A stretch of DNA of 44,936 nt, taken from the NCBI GenBank assembly GCA_001464995.1, contig LNEQ01000236.1, positions 1 through 44,936 on the forward strand. The letters are read 5' to 3'. The notes below the pieces were generated by a model. That model was not told the origin of the DNA. It worked only from the letters and a program-made list of their open reading frames with translations, and searched no databases. Source of the stretch: Actinobacteria bacterium Ga0077541 (lineage in GTDB: Bacteria; Actinomycetota; Thermoleophilia; Miltoncostaeales; Miltoncostaeaceae). Below, piece after piece: positions 19,617-29,236 of the stretch; the first letter of the stretch is position 1; each line of letters opens with the position of its first letter. The position numbers and the translations under genes were made by a program.

Positions 19617-20020
19617 GCATGTCCGACGAGGTCCGCGCGTTGCTGGCGGGCCGTGCGTTCGCCCACCTCGCCACCATCCTGCCCGACGGCGCGCCCCACT
19701 CGGTGCCCGTGTGGATCGACGTCGACGAGAACGACCGACTGGTCATGTTCACGCAGACCGGCAGCCGCAAGGCGAGGAACATCGAGCGCGACGGCCGGGT
19801 GGCGATCTCGGCGGTGGACATCGACGATCCCTATCGCCAGTGCGACCTGCGCGGGCGTGTCGTCGGGCGGATCGACGGCGAGCGCGCGCTCGCCATCGCC
19901 GACGCCCTCTCGGTGAAGTACACCGGGACGGCCTTCCCCTGGCGCAGCCCGCACACGGTCGTCTACGCGATCGCGGTCGATCGAAGCCACCACACCGAGC
20001 TGCCCTTCACCCATTCCTGA
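19613..20020 (+). CDS. PPOX-class (F420/FMN) pyridoxamine 5'-phosphate oxidase-like protein
   Basis: 'FAHLATILPDGAPHSVPVWIDVDENDRLVMFTQTGSRKARNIERDGRVAIS'; ATGA overlap with the HxlR gene. Confidence 0.9.
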   Translation: MSMSDEVRALLAGRAFAHLATILPDGAPHSVPVWIDVDENDRLVMFTQTGSRKARNIERDGRVAISAVDIDDPYRQCDLRGRVVGRIDGERALAIADALSVKYTGTAFPWRSPHTVVYAIAVDRSHHTELPFTHS

Positions 20021-20045
20021 CGGCGGCTGGGCCGCCGTGCCGGGA

Positions 20046-20810
20046 TCAGACGGCCCAGATCAGGACGATGATCAGGATCACGATCGCGAGGATCACCGCG
20101 ACGACCGCGAAGGGCCAGCGCGTGAACGGCGGCGTGGCGTCGACGTCGCCCTCGACCCCGGCCGGGGCGTGGAGCAGCCGTTCGCGCAGCACGTCGGCCG
20201 AGAGGATCCGGCCCGCCCGGGCGTCGGCGATGACCTCCTCGAGCGCCGGCGGCGCCGGCCCTCCCGCAAGCAACTCCGAGAGAGTCTCCGCCACCGCGAT
20301 CACGGCCGGATCGGCCCCCTGCGGCCCCGGGCCCGGCGCCCGGGCGAAGCGCGTCACCCGGATGTGGCCGTCGCTCGTCACCAGCGACGAGGCCACGAGC
20401 ACGTCCCCCCGATCCCGGGCGCTGCGGCGGACCGCCAGGCCGGCGTCGACGAGGCCGAGCGCCAGGGCGCGCGCCCGCGCCGCCGGCAGTGGCGCCCGCC
20501 TGCGGATGACCTCCTCGAGGCGGATCCCCTCGACGAACTCGCTGGCGACGTAGGCGCCCCCGCCGGGCAGATCCCCGTCCACCAGCACCGGTATCGCCTG
20601 CAGGCAGTCGAACTGCACCGCCGCCATCATGCGGCCCTCCTCGCGAAGGGCCGCCGCGCGATCCGGGTGACCCGGCTCCACCACGCGCAGTACCACCCGC
20701 CGCGCAAGGTGGCGGTCGTCGGCGACGAAGACCTGGTCCTGGTCGCCACCGCCGAGCGAGCGGATCAGCTCGTACCGGCCGGCGACCACGTCTGATGGCC
20801 CGAGGCTCAC
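20046..20810 (-). CDS. Protein kinase-fold protein with C-terminal TM helix, predicted pseudokinase
   Basis: 'GRYELIRSLGGGDQDQVFVADDRHLARRVVLRVV', 'DVLVASSLVTSDGHIRVTRFA' (position of DFG), C-terminal 'FAVVAVILAIVILIIVLIWAV'. Confidence 0.75.
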   Translation of the reverse strand: MSLGPSDVVAGRYELIRSLGGGDQDQVFVADDRHLARRVVLRVVEPGHPDRAAALREEGRMMAAVQFDCLQAIPVLVDGDLPGGGAYVASEFVEGIRLEEVIRRRAPLPAARARALALGLVDAGLAVRRSARDRGDVLVASSLVTSDGHIRVTRFARAPGPGPQGADPAVIAVAETLSELLAGGPAPPALEEVIADARAGRILSADVLRERLLHAPAGVEGDVDATPPFTRWPFAVVAVILAIVILIIVLIWAV

Positions 20811-20858
20811 GCGACGCTCCCATGACCCCGTGCGGCGGCGGGTGCCGGCACGAGAGAC

Positions 20859-21059
20859 CTAGCGGTTGCTGAAGTGGTGCTCCCCGCTGTCGCACCAGAA
20901 CACGAGGCAGCCGCCCTCGACGTCGCGGGCGACGCACGGACACTCGCCGCCGTGGTCCGGGCAGGGGCGCGCGACGCGCGACAGCAGGCCCCACTCGGCG
21001 ACGGGCAGGGTTCCGACGGGTGGCCGGGGCGCGATCTCGGTGCGGGTGATGACGGTCAT
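20859..21059 (-). CDS. Small Cys/His-rich protein (66 aa), possible metal binder
   Basis: 'PCPDHGGECPCVARDVEGGCLVFWCDSGEHHF'; 4-nt overlap with the upstream dehydratase gene. Confidence 0.6.
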   Translation of the reverse strand: MTVITRTEIAPRPPVGTLPVAEWGLLSRVARPCPDHGGECPCVARDVEGGCLVFWCDSGEHHFSNR

Positions 21060-22975
21060 TGCAGCTCCCCGTGGCGTGTGGAGGGTCGAGCCCCCTGGCT
21101 TTCGCCACCGTCGCCCATGACCCTTCCGACTCGGAGGATCTCCCAGAGGGCGGCCGCCACGGGCTCAGGGCGACCGTCGGCGACGAGGCGGTTGAGCTCG
21201 ACCATGCTGTGACGCAGCCGGTCGGGATCGATGGCGGGCCTGGTGGCGCGCATGATCTTGCCATACCTCGTCGGCTTCACCTCCTCATCCACGTTGAAGA
21301 GTTCCTCATGGAGCTTCTCGCCCGGGCGGATGCCGACCACCTCGATCGCGATGTCCACGCCGGGCTCGTGGCCGGAGAGCTCGATCATGCGGCGGGCGAG
21401 ATCGAGGATCCGGACCGGCTCCCCCATGTTGAGCACGAAGATGTCGCCGCCCTCGGCGATGCCGGTCGCCTCGATCACGAGCTGCACGGCCTCGGGGATC
21501 GTCATGAAGAAGCGGGTCATGTCGGCGTGCGTCACGGTCACCGGGCCGCCGCGCTCGATCTGCTGCTGGAAGATGGGCAGCACCGAACCGGAGCTGCCGA
21601 GGACGTTCCCGAAGCGGACGGCGGCGAACCGGGTGGCCGAGGTGGTGCCGTGCGACTCCACCACCCGCTCGGCGAGGGCCTTGGAGCCGCCCATGACCGT
21701 CTTGGGCTCGACGGCCTTGTCGGTGGAGACCAGGCAGAAGCGGTCCACGCCGTGGCGCTCGGCGAGGTCGGCGAGCACCTGGGTGCCGAGCGCGTTGTTG
21801 GCGACGGCCTGGAGCGGGTTGAGCTCCATCATCGGAACGTGCTTGTAGGCCGCCGCGTGGAAGACGATCTCCGGGCGCTCGGCCTCGAACACGCGCTCCA
21901 TCGAGCCCACGTCCTTGCAGTCGGCGATCACCGGCACGAGCAGGCCGGCGTGGCCGCGCTCGCGCAGCTCCATGTCGATCTCGAAGAGGTTGTTCTCGGC
22001 GTGGTCCACCATCACCAGCCGCCGCGCGCCGATGGCGGCCACCTGGCGGCAGAGCTCCCGCCCGATCGACCCGCCCGCCCCGGTCACCATCACGGCGCGG
22101 CCGTTCAGATAGCGCGCGACCCGCGCGAAGTCGCTCTCCACCGGCGCGCGCCCGAGGACGTCCTCGACCCGCACCTCGCGCAGGAGGCTCACCGTGACGT
22201 CGCCGGTGATCAGCTCCGGCAGGCCCGGCAGCGTGGTGCAGGGGACGCCCGCCCTGCGGCACGCCTCGACGATCTCCTGGCGCACCAGGCCCGGCGCCGA
22301 CGGCATCGCGATGATCACCTCGTCGACGTGGACCTCGCGCAGCACGCGCGGCAGGTCGGCGCGGGTGCCGCGCACGCGCGTCCCCTGCACGCGCAGGCGG
22401 CGCTTGCGCGGGTCGTCGTCGATCAGCCCGACCGGCGTGTAGCCGAGCTCGCGGTTGCGCTTCATCTCGCGCAGCAGCGTGTTGCCCGCGTCGCCGGCGC
22501 CGCAGATCAGCACCTCGCGGCCGCTCGACACCAGCTCGGAGCGCGGCGGGCGCTCGATGACGCTGCGCACCGCGAAGCGGGCGCCGCCGATGAACGTGAG
22601 GGTGAGGACCAGGTCGAACACGAGCACACCGCGCGGCACCGCGACGAGGTCGCCGGGCCGCCAGTTGGAGAGGATCGCGGCGACCAGCAGGCTCGAGACG
22701 GCTGCCGCCAGGACGATCGCCTGCAGGTCGCGGAGGCTCGTGAAGCGCCACCACTTGGTGTAGAAGCGCATCGCGACGAAGGTCGCGACCTTGATGGCGA
22801 CCACGATCAGGACCGTCCCGGCGAAGAGTCGCTCGTACCGCCCGGGGACGTTTCCGTCGAACCGGAAGTAGAAGGCCAGCCAGTAGGCGGCCGCGACGAG
22901 CCCCGTGTCGACCGCGATCTGAGCACCGCGGTGGGCGAACGCCCGGGGGCTCCAGTTGAGCGGAGCGCTCCTCAC
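21056..22975 (-). CDS. Membrane UDP-sugar 4,6-dehydratase (CapD/PglF/WbpM/FlaA1 family)
   Basis: Four N-terminal TMs; 'VMVTGAGGSIGRELCRQVA', 'FHAAAYKHVPMMELNPLQAVANN', 'STDKAVEPKTVMGGSKALAE'. Confidence 0.95.
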   Translation of the reverse strand: MRSAPLNWSPRAFAHRGAQIAVDTGLVAAAYWLAFYFRFDGNVPGRYERLFAGTVLIVVAIKVATFVAMRFYTKWWRFTSLRDLQAIVLAAAVSSLLVAAILSNWRPGDLVAVPRGVLVFDLVLTLTFIGGARFAVRSVIERPPRSELVSSGREVLICGAGDAGNTLLREMKRNRELGYTPVGLIDDDPRKRRLRVQGTRVRGTRADLPRVLREVHVDEVIIAMPSAPGLVRQEIVEACRRAGVPCTTLPGLPELITGDVTVSLLREVRVEDVLGRAPVESDFARVARYLNGRAVMVTGAGGSIGRELCRQVAAIGARRLVMVDHAENNLFEIDMELRERGHAGLLVPVIADCKDVGSMERVFEAERPEIVFHAAAYKHVPMMELNPLQAVANNALGTQVLADLAERHGVDRFCLVSTDKAVEPKTVMGGSKALAERVVESHGTTSATRFAAVRFGNVLGSSGSVLPIFQQQIERGGPVTVTHADMTRFFMTIPEAVQLVIEATGIAEGGDIFVLNMGEPVRILDLARRMIELSGHEPGVDIAIEVVGIRPGEKLHEELFNVDEEVKPTRYGKIMRATRPAIDPDRLRHSMVELNRLVADGRPEPVAAALWEILRVGRVMGDGGESQGARPSTRHGELQ

Positions 22976-23991
22976 AGGTGGGGCAGTGTAGACCGTGCGG
23001 CGCCGAGAATCAGGTCGAGGAGCACCTCGGGGTCGCGCAACGGGGGCGGGGCGTCGCGCCGGCGGCGCTCCAGGACGACGTCCGCGGGGTCCTCGAGGCG
23101 CCGGAGACGGCCCTCCGCGATCAGGCTGCGATCCACCGCCCCGAGGCGCGCGGCGAAGGGCGTGTAGGCGGGGACGCCCAGCGCGGCGGCCTCGCGGTTC
23201 ATCGTGCCGCCGGCGCTCACCACGAGGTCGGAGGCGGCCACGAGCGACGGCCCGTCGATGGGGCGCCCGGGCACGATCGCGGCGCCGCCGACGAGCGCGG
23301 CGCGCTGCTCGTCGGTGCGCGGCAGCACCACGGTCTGCACCTCCGGAGCCGCCAGCAGGCGCTCGAGCGTGGCCGCGAACAGGTCGGTCGAGGCCCCCCG
23401 GTGGTAGAGCGTCACCTCCGGCGGGGGGCGCATCACGGCGATCAGCCGCGTGGGGTCGAGCCCGAGCTCGCCGAGCACGCCGTCGTCCAGGGCGTGGTCG
23501 GCCAGGTAGTACTCCTCCTTCAGCCCCGGGTAGCGCACGAGCTTCGGAGGGCGCATCCCGTAGGGGGCGAGCGCCTCCTCGGGGATCGCCGACGGCACCA
23601 GGACCCGGGTGGCGAGGCGCCCGTTCCAGTGGTGCATGACCGTCGCGTACTCGTAGTCGAACATCGTCACCTGGGGCGTGCCCGCGGCGCGCGCGGCGAG
23701 CGGCTGGTCGGTGCTGCCGTGGGCCACGGCGAGGTCGAACCGCTCACGGCGGGCGAACCGCACCAGCGCGGCCGAGCGGTCGGCCATCGCCCGCGCCTTG
23801 CCCGCGCGCGATCCGCCCCCGTGGGCCCCGACGCTGACGTGCTCGATGCCGAAGCGCTCCAGGAGCCCGATCGTCTGGGCGAACTCGCGCGCGGTCACGG
23901 TCACCTCGCAGCCGCGCGCCCGCAGGCGCGCGATCAGGGGCCGGAAGATCACCACGTGTGGTGAGTTGGTGATGTCGATCCAGACGCGCAC
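22972..23991 (-). CDS. DUF354-family glycosyltransferase/epimerase-like protein
   Basis: 'VWIDITNSPHVVIFRPLIARLRARGCEVTVTAREFAQTIGLLERFGI'; GTG start at 23991; 4-nt overlap with the downstream CDS. Confidence 0.85.
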   Translation of the reverse strand: MRVWIDITNSPHVVIFRPLIARLRARGCEVTVTAREFAQTIGLLERFGIEHVSVGAHGGGSRAGKARAMADRSAALVRFARRERFDLAVAHGSTDQPLAARAAGTPQVTMFDYEYATVMHHWNGRLATRVLVPSAIPEEALAPYGMRPPKLVRYPGLKEEYYLADHALDDGVLGELGLDPTRLIAVMRPPPEVTLYHRGASTDLFAATLERLLAAPEVQTVVLPRTDEQRAALVGGAAIVPGRPIDGPSLVAASDLVVSAGGTMNREAAALGVPAYTPFAARLGAVDRSLIAEGRLRRLEDPADVVLERRRRDAPPPLRDPEVLLDLILGAARSTLPHL

Positions 23992-24044
23992 GGGGACCAG
24001 TGTAGGGCGGGCCGTGGGCGACCCCCTCGCGGGCGAGCCCGCGC

Positions 24045-25151
24045 CTAGGTGCGGTCGAGCACCGCGGTCGCGGCCCGGACCACCGTCGCGACGTCCCCGC
24101 GCGTGAGGCCCGGGTGCATCGGCAGCGCCAGCGCCGTGCGGGCGCACTCCTCGGCCACGGGCAGGTCGCCCTCCGTGTACCCGAGGTGGGCGAAGACCGG
24201 CTGGAGGTGCATCGGGATGCCGTAGTACACGGCGCTCGCGACATCCGCCTGCTTCAGCGCCGCCTGGATGTCGGCGCGACGCGGGTGGCGGGCCATGTAG
24301 AGGTGGTAGATGTGCGTGGCCCCCGGCGCGACGCCCGGCAGCGTCATCAGCTCGCCGAGCCCCTCCTCCGCGTACCACCCGGCGGCCTCGGCGCGGCGGG
24401 CGTTCCAGCCGTCGAGGTGGGGGTAGAAGACCCGGATGATGGCGGCCTGGAGGTCGTCGAGGCGCGAGTTGTAGCCCACCTCCTCGAACACGACCTTGTC
24501 CTTCGATCCGTGGAAGCGCAGCCGGCGGACGCGCTCGGCCAGCTCCTCGTCCCGGCAGACCACCATGCCGCCGTCGCCCATGCCCGGGAAGTTCTTGGTC
24601 GGGAAGAAGCTGAAGGTCGCAGCGTCGCCGAAGGTGGCGATCTCCCCCTCGGGGGCGCGGGCGCCGAAGGCCTGGGCCGAGTCCTCGACCACCACGAGGC
24701 CGTGCTCGCGGGCGATCGCCATCAACTCGGCCATCGGGGCGGGGTGCCCGAAGATGTGCACCGGCAGGATCGCCCGGGTGGCGGGCCCGATGCGTCCGCG
24801 CACCGCATCGGGATCGAGGCAGTAGGTGACGGGATCGATGTCGCAGAAGACCGGCGTCGCGCCGACACGCGCGATGGCCTCAGCCGTGGCGTAGAAGGTG
24901 TACGGGGTCGTGATGACCTCGTCGCCCGGCCCGATGTCGAGTGCGTGGAGCGCGATCACGAGGGCGTCGGTGCCGTTGGCGACGCCCACGCAGGGCCGGC
25001 CGTCGAGCCGCTCGGAGACCGACGCCTCGAGCGCCCTGCCCTCCGGGCCCAGGATGAACCGCCCGCCGTCGAGCACGCCTGCGATGGCGGCGTCGATCTC
25101 GGCGCGAAGGGGCCCGTACTGGGCCTGGATGTCCATGAGAGGCACGGCCAT
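24045..25151 (-). CDS. DegT/DnrJ/EryC1/StrS family PLP aminotransferase
   Basis: 'DGGRFILGPEGRALEA', 'GVANGTDALVIALHALDIGPGDEVITTPYTFYATAEAI', 'FFPTKNFPGMGDGG'. Confidence 0.95.
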   Translation of the reverse strand: MAVPLMDIQAQYGPLRAEIDAAIAGVLDGGRFILGPEGRALEASVSERLDGRPCVGVANGTDALVIALHALDIGPGDEVITTPYTFYATAEAIARVGATPVFCDIDPVTYCLDPDAVRGRIGPATRAILPVHIFGHPAPMAELMAIAREHGLVVVEDSAQAFGARAPEGEIATFGDAATFSFFPTKNFPGMGDGGMVVCRDEELAERVRRLRFHGSKDKVVFEEVGYNSRLDDLQAAIIRVFYPHLDGWNARRAEAAGWYAEEGLGELMTLPGVAPGATHIYHLYMARHPRRADIQAALKQADVASAVYYGIPMHLQPVFAHLGYTEGDLPVAEECARTALALPMHPGLTRGDVATVVRAATAVLDRT

Positions 25152-25171
25152 GTCAGCGGCGCGGGACGCTA

Positions 25172-26359
25172 TCACGGACCCGCGGGGGCGTCCGGGACGA
25201 CGCCTTCGGGCCCGGGCGAGGCGGGGATGCGCACCGTGACCGTGGTTCCGAAGCCCTCGCGCGAGGCGGCGGTCGCCTCGCCTCCGAACCGCTCGGCGAT
25301 GTGCTTGACGATCGAGAGGCCGAGCCCCGTCCCCCCGAGGCGCTTCGAGCGCGACGGGTCGGCGCGGTAGAAGCGCTCGAAGACGTGCGGCAGGTCGCGC
25401 TCGGGGATGCCCGTCCCGTCGTCGGCCACGGTGAGCACCACCGTCTCGTCCTCACGGCTCACCGACGTCCGCGTGGTCGACCCCGGGCCGGCGTACTTGA
25501 TCGCGTTCTCGACGAGGTTGCGCACCACCATCCGCGCCATGCGCTCGGTCAGCTGCACGTGGGCGCCGTCGCCGAGCTCCACCGACAGCACGGCCCCGTG
25601 CTCGGCGGCCACCGCCGACAGCTCGCGCACGGTCTCCGCGGCGGCGGCCGCGAGGTCGGTGCGCGAGGATGCCGGCAGGCCGCTCGTGGACTCGAGCTCC
25701 GAGAGGAAGAGGATGTCGGTGACCAGGGCCTCCAGCCGCAGCGTCTCGCTGGTCGCGCGACGCACGAAGTCGCCATGGGTCTCGGGGTCCATCTGTGGGT
25801 CCCCGAGGGCCTCGAGGAGGCCCCGGAGGCCGGTCAGCGGGGTCCTCAGCTCATGGGAGACGTTGGCGACGAACTGGGAGCGCAGCTCCCGGTAGTCGGC
25901 GGCCTCGCTGGCGTCGGTCAGGAAGGCGAGCGCCTCCGGCTGCCCGCCGACCTCGTAGGGGGAGATCGCGACCCGGTAGGTGCGACGGCCGGCGGCGAAG
26001 AGACGCAGCTCGAAGGTCTCGCGCTCGAGCGTCGTCAGGGCCGCCTCGACCTTCTCGGCGAAGCGGTGCTCGCTGAAGGCCTCGAGCACCGTCATGCCCG
26101 GCACCAGGAAGGGGAAGCGCTCGAGGGCGTGCAGGTTCGCCTCCGCGAGCCGCCCGCCGGCGTCGATGCGGAGCGCAGTGAACGGCAGGTCCTGCAGGGT
26201 CTCGCGACGACGGCGCTCGGCGTCCTCCGCGTCGCGTTCGGCGATCGCTGCCCGTGCGGCGGCGGCGCCCGACGCGGCCCTGGACCGCCGGAGCGCGACC
26301 GCGAGCAGGGCGGCGGCCACGAGGGCGGCGAGGGCCAGCACCAGGAGGGTGATCTGCAC
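25172..26359 (-). CDS. Sensor histidine kinase (PhoR-like, PAS plus HisKA plus HATPase_c)
   Basis: 'FVANVSHELRTPLTGLRGLLEAL', 'VRNLVENAIKYAGPG', 'GGTGLGLSIVKHIAERFGG'; GTG start 26359. Confidence 0.93.
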   Translation of the reverse strand: MQITLLVLALAALVAAALLAVALRRSRAASGAAAARAAIAERDAEDAERRRRETLQDLPFTALRIDAGGRLAEANLHALERFPFLVPGMTVLEAFSEHRFAEKVEAALTTLERETFELRLFAAGRRTYRVAISPYEVGGQPEALAFLTDASEAADYRELRSQFVANVSHELRTPLTGLRGLLEALGDPQMDPETHGDFVRRATSETLRLEALVTDILFLSELESTSGLPASSRTDLAAAAAETVRELSAVAAEHGAVLSVELGDGAHVQLTERMARMVVRNLVENAIKYAGPGSTTRTSVSREDETVVLTVADDGTGIPERDLPHVFERFYRADPSRSKRLGGTGLGLSIVKHIAERFGGEATAASREGFGTTVTVRIPASPGPEGVVPDAPAGP

Positions 26360-26437
26360 GGCCCGAGTCTCGCAGACCCGGCGGCCGCGACCGGCCGCAT
26401 TTCGGGGGCGCGCCGCCGCGTGATTGGCTTCCGCCCG

Positions 26438-28240
26438 ATGAGCAGACCCCTGGCGATCGCGATGCTGGCCGCGGCGGCCCTCGCCGCGCCGGGCGTGGCC
26501 GCCGGCGCCCCCGTGACCGCACTCCCCCCCGAGAGCCCGCCGCGGATCACCGAGGTCGCCCCGGGCGTCGGCTATCAGCGGGTGGCCGGCGCCGACGGCT
26601 CCGTGGTGCACGTGATCCGCGCCGCGGCGTCGCCCCGGGTGGCGCTGGCGCCGGTGCTCGCGGGTGGGTCGCCCGTCTCGCGCGGCTCGCTCACCGGCGC
26701 CGTCGCGGCGCGCCTCGACACCGGGGCCGTGGCGGGGATCAACGGCGACTTCTTCAACACCATCACCAACGATCCGAGCGGCGTCCTGCTGATCGGCGGT
26801 GAGCTGATCCACGAGCCGGAGGCCAGCCGATCCGCCCTCGTCCTGCTGCCGGGGGGCGATCTCGCCGCCGTGACGCTGGCCCTGCAGGGCCGCTTCCAGG
26901 CCCTCGACCCGACGGGCGCGGTGACCTACCCCGAGCGGACGCTCAGCGGCCTCAACCGGCCCGCCAAGCGCGGCAGCGAGACGATCCTCTACACGACCGC
27001 GTACGGGCGGCTCGAGACGCCGGTGGCCGGCTCGCGGTACGAGGTCCGGGTGCGGCTCGACCAGGCAGGGCCCCTCGCCCCCAACCAGCCGCGCACGGGC
27101 ACCGTGATCGGCACCGGCTCGGGCGGCGGCACCACGATCGGCGCCGGGCACGTGGTGCTGACCGGCGTCGGCTCGGCGGGCACGGCCCTCGTGTCCGACC
27201 TCCCGCTCGGCCGGGCGGTCGGGATCACCCCCGGCCTGCCCTCGCTGCCGCCGGCGGCCCTCGATGCGATCGGCGGCGGCCCGGTGCTCGTGCGCGACGG
27301 CCTGACCATCACGAGCGCGGGCGAGGGCTTCACCAGCGCGCAGATCGGGTCGCGCACGTCGCGGTCGGCGGTGGGCCGGACCGCCGACGGCACGCTGCTC
27401 CTGGTCACGGCCGAGGGCCCGTCGCAGGGCCGCCGCGGGCTGACGGTGGCGGAGCAGGCCGTGCTGATGCGCTCCCTGGGAGCCGTCACGGCGATCGCCA
27501 TGGACGCCGGGGGCAGTGCGCAGCTCGCGGTCCGCGACCGCCTCGTCATCCCCATCGACGGCCCGCGGAGCCTGTCGGACGTGATCGTGCTCTCCTACCA
27601 GGGCGTCACCGTCGAGCCGCTCCCGTTCCGGCTGTCTCCCAACGCCGACCGGGTGGACGATGCGACCACCATGGTCGTGCGCGCCACCTCGCCCGGGGCG
27701 ACGCGCGTCAGCGTGGCCCGGCGCACGGGACGCCCGTCGAAGCTGCTGTGGAGCGGCCGCCTCGGCCCCGGCGCGGCCCGCGTCAACCTCGACCCGCGGC
27801 GGCTGCGCCTGGCCGACGGCGTCTACATCGTGGTGGCCCGGCACACGGCCGACGACGGCAGCGGGGTCACCGAGCAGCGCCGCCGCGTGATCGTCGACCG
27901 GACGCTCTCGTCGCTGAACGCCCGCACGACCACGGCCCGCGTGAGGACGAGGGTGGTGCGCCGCCTGGACGTCCGCTTCCGTCTGCTGCGGCCCGCCCGG
28001 GTCACCGTGCGGGTCGAGACGCCGGGCGGCACGCCCATCGCGACGATCGCCAGCGGCCGGCCCCTGCGCGCCGGCGCACAGGTCGTCTCATGGAACCGCA
28101 CCGTGCGGGGGACGCTGGTGTCGGGTCCGGTGCAGGTGACCGTGAGCGCCCGTAGCCCTCTGGGAACCACCGGGCTCGCCCGGTCGGTCACGCTGAAGGC
28201 GCCGCCTCGCCCCGGCGGCCCGGCGACGCCCTCCCCCTAG
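26438..28240 (+). CDS. Secreted phosphodiester glycosidase/NAGPA (DUF2233) family protein with C-terminal Ig-like repeats
   Basis: Signal peptide; 'AGINGDFFNTITNDPSGVLLIGGELI', 'AIAMDAGGSAQLAVRDRLVIPIDGPRSLSDVIVL'. Confidence 0.85.
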   Translation: MSRPLAIAMLAAAALAAPGVAAGAPVTALPPESPPRITEVAPGVGYQRVAGADGSVVHVIRAAASPRVALAPVLAGGSPVSRGSLTGAVAARLDTGAVAGINGDFFNTITNDPSGVLLIGGELIHEPEASRSALVLLPGGDLAAVTLALQGRFQALDPTGAVTYPERTLSGLNRPAKRGSETILYTTAYGRLETPVAGSRYEVRVRLDQAGPLAPNQPRTGTVIGTGSGGGTTIGAGHVVLTGVGSAGTALVSDLPLGRAVGITPGLPSLPPAALDAIGGGPVLVRDGLTITSAGEGFTSAQIGSRTSRSAVGRTADGTLLLVTAEGPSQGRRGLTVAEQAVLMRSLGAVTAIAMDAGGSAQLAVRDRLVIPIDGPRSLSDVIVLSYQGVTVEPLPFRLSPNADRVDDATTMVVRATSPGATRVSVARRTGRPSKLLWSGRLGPGAARVNLDPRRLRLADGVYIVVARHTADDGSGVTEQRRRVIVDRTLSSLNARTTTARVRTRVVRRLDVRFRLLRPARVTVRVETPGGTPIATIASGRPLRAGAQVVSWNRTVRGTLVSGPVQVTVSARSPLGTTGLARSVTLKAPPRPGGPATPSP

Positions 28241-28378
28241 TGCACCGATCCAGGGGGGGCGAGCAGGCGCCGATCCGGTCGGCTCGGGGGGCCGGACCCG
28301 CCGTCGTGACGGCGCGCCCGGCCCCCTCGGCCGGCCCCCATGGCGATGCCCCTCCCGGCCGGAGCGCGCGGCCCCGGG

Positions 28379-28771
28379 CTACTTCTCCTCGTCGCGCCAG
28401 TGCATGACCGACAGCACGACGGCCGCCAGCGAGAAGATGATGGCGAGGAAGATGCCGAACTTCCGGCTGTCGCCCTCGAGGAAGATCATCAGGGTCACGA
28501 TGAACGTGACGCTCGTGAGGTAGGCCGCCCAGGCGGCCGGCTGGATGATGGCGGGAAGCTCGAAGTTCAGGGCCTCGGCCACGAGGATCGCCGCCGCGCC
28601 GGCGGCGAAGATCAGGATGATCCACCATGACGGGATCGCGTCGGAACCACTGATCTCGACGGAGATCTCGCCGAAGTCCTGGCCGAACCAGGTGAAGAAA
28701 AGGCTGATGATGTAGAGGATCGACGCGCCTGCGGCGCCGTAGATCCTCTGCTCGCGGGTGAGCGAGTTCAC
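28379..28771 (-). CDS. Small multi-TM membrane protein
   Basis: GTG start; four hydrophobic stretches, e.g. 'SILYIISLFFTWFG', 'WWIILIFAAGAAAILVAEAL'. Confidence 0.75.
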   Translation of the reverse strand: MNSLTREQRIYGAAGASILYIISLFFTWFGQDFGEISVEISGSDAIPSWWIILIFAAGAAAILVAEALNFELPAIIQPAAWAAYLTSVTFIVTLMIFLEGDSRKFGIFLAIIFSLAAVVLSVMHWRDEEK

Positions 28772-29014
28772 GTGTTCACTCCTCGGTTGACGCGATGGGC
28801 ATGGGGCGCTGGACGGATTCGACGGGCCGCGCTCCCTCCCCTGCCGTGTCAGGCCGGGCGCAGGTCCATCGGCGGGTTGTGCCCCGGGATCATGACGACC
28901 GGGCGCTCGGCCCGTATCGCGCGGAAGGCGACGAGGTGCTCGTCGCGCCGCGGAAAGCCCTCCCGGAGGGACATCTCGGCGAACCAACGGGGGCCCGGCC
29001 GACCGACCAGGTCG

Positions 29015-29236
29015 CTACCGCGCGGCCTCCGAGCGGGTCGCCTCGTCGGCGAGGGCGCGGTCGTGCTCGTAGCAGGGCGCCTCGCGGAACGGCGCCTCCG
29101 GGTCGCCGGCGGCGCGTCCGAGGCGCGTCGCGCGCGCCCTCATTCCCATGCCGATCCGGCGCGCCCCCGGCGAGAGCGCCAGACCGACGATGCCGCCTGC
29201 CAGGATCCAGCGCCCGCGGCGACGGCCCTCGTTCAC
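29015..29236 (-). CDS. Small hypothetical protein
   Basis: 73 codons, overlaps the GYD gene stop by 4 nt. Confidence 0.5.
   Translation of the reverse strand: MNEGRRRGRWILAGGIVGLALSPGARRIGMGMRARATRLGRAAGDPEAPFREAPCYEHDRALADEATRSEAAR

Noticed and set aside
21059-23167. 702-aa plus-strand ORF
   Set aside because: Exact antisense shadow of the CapD-like dehydratase.
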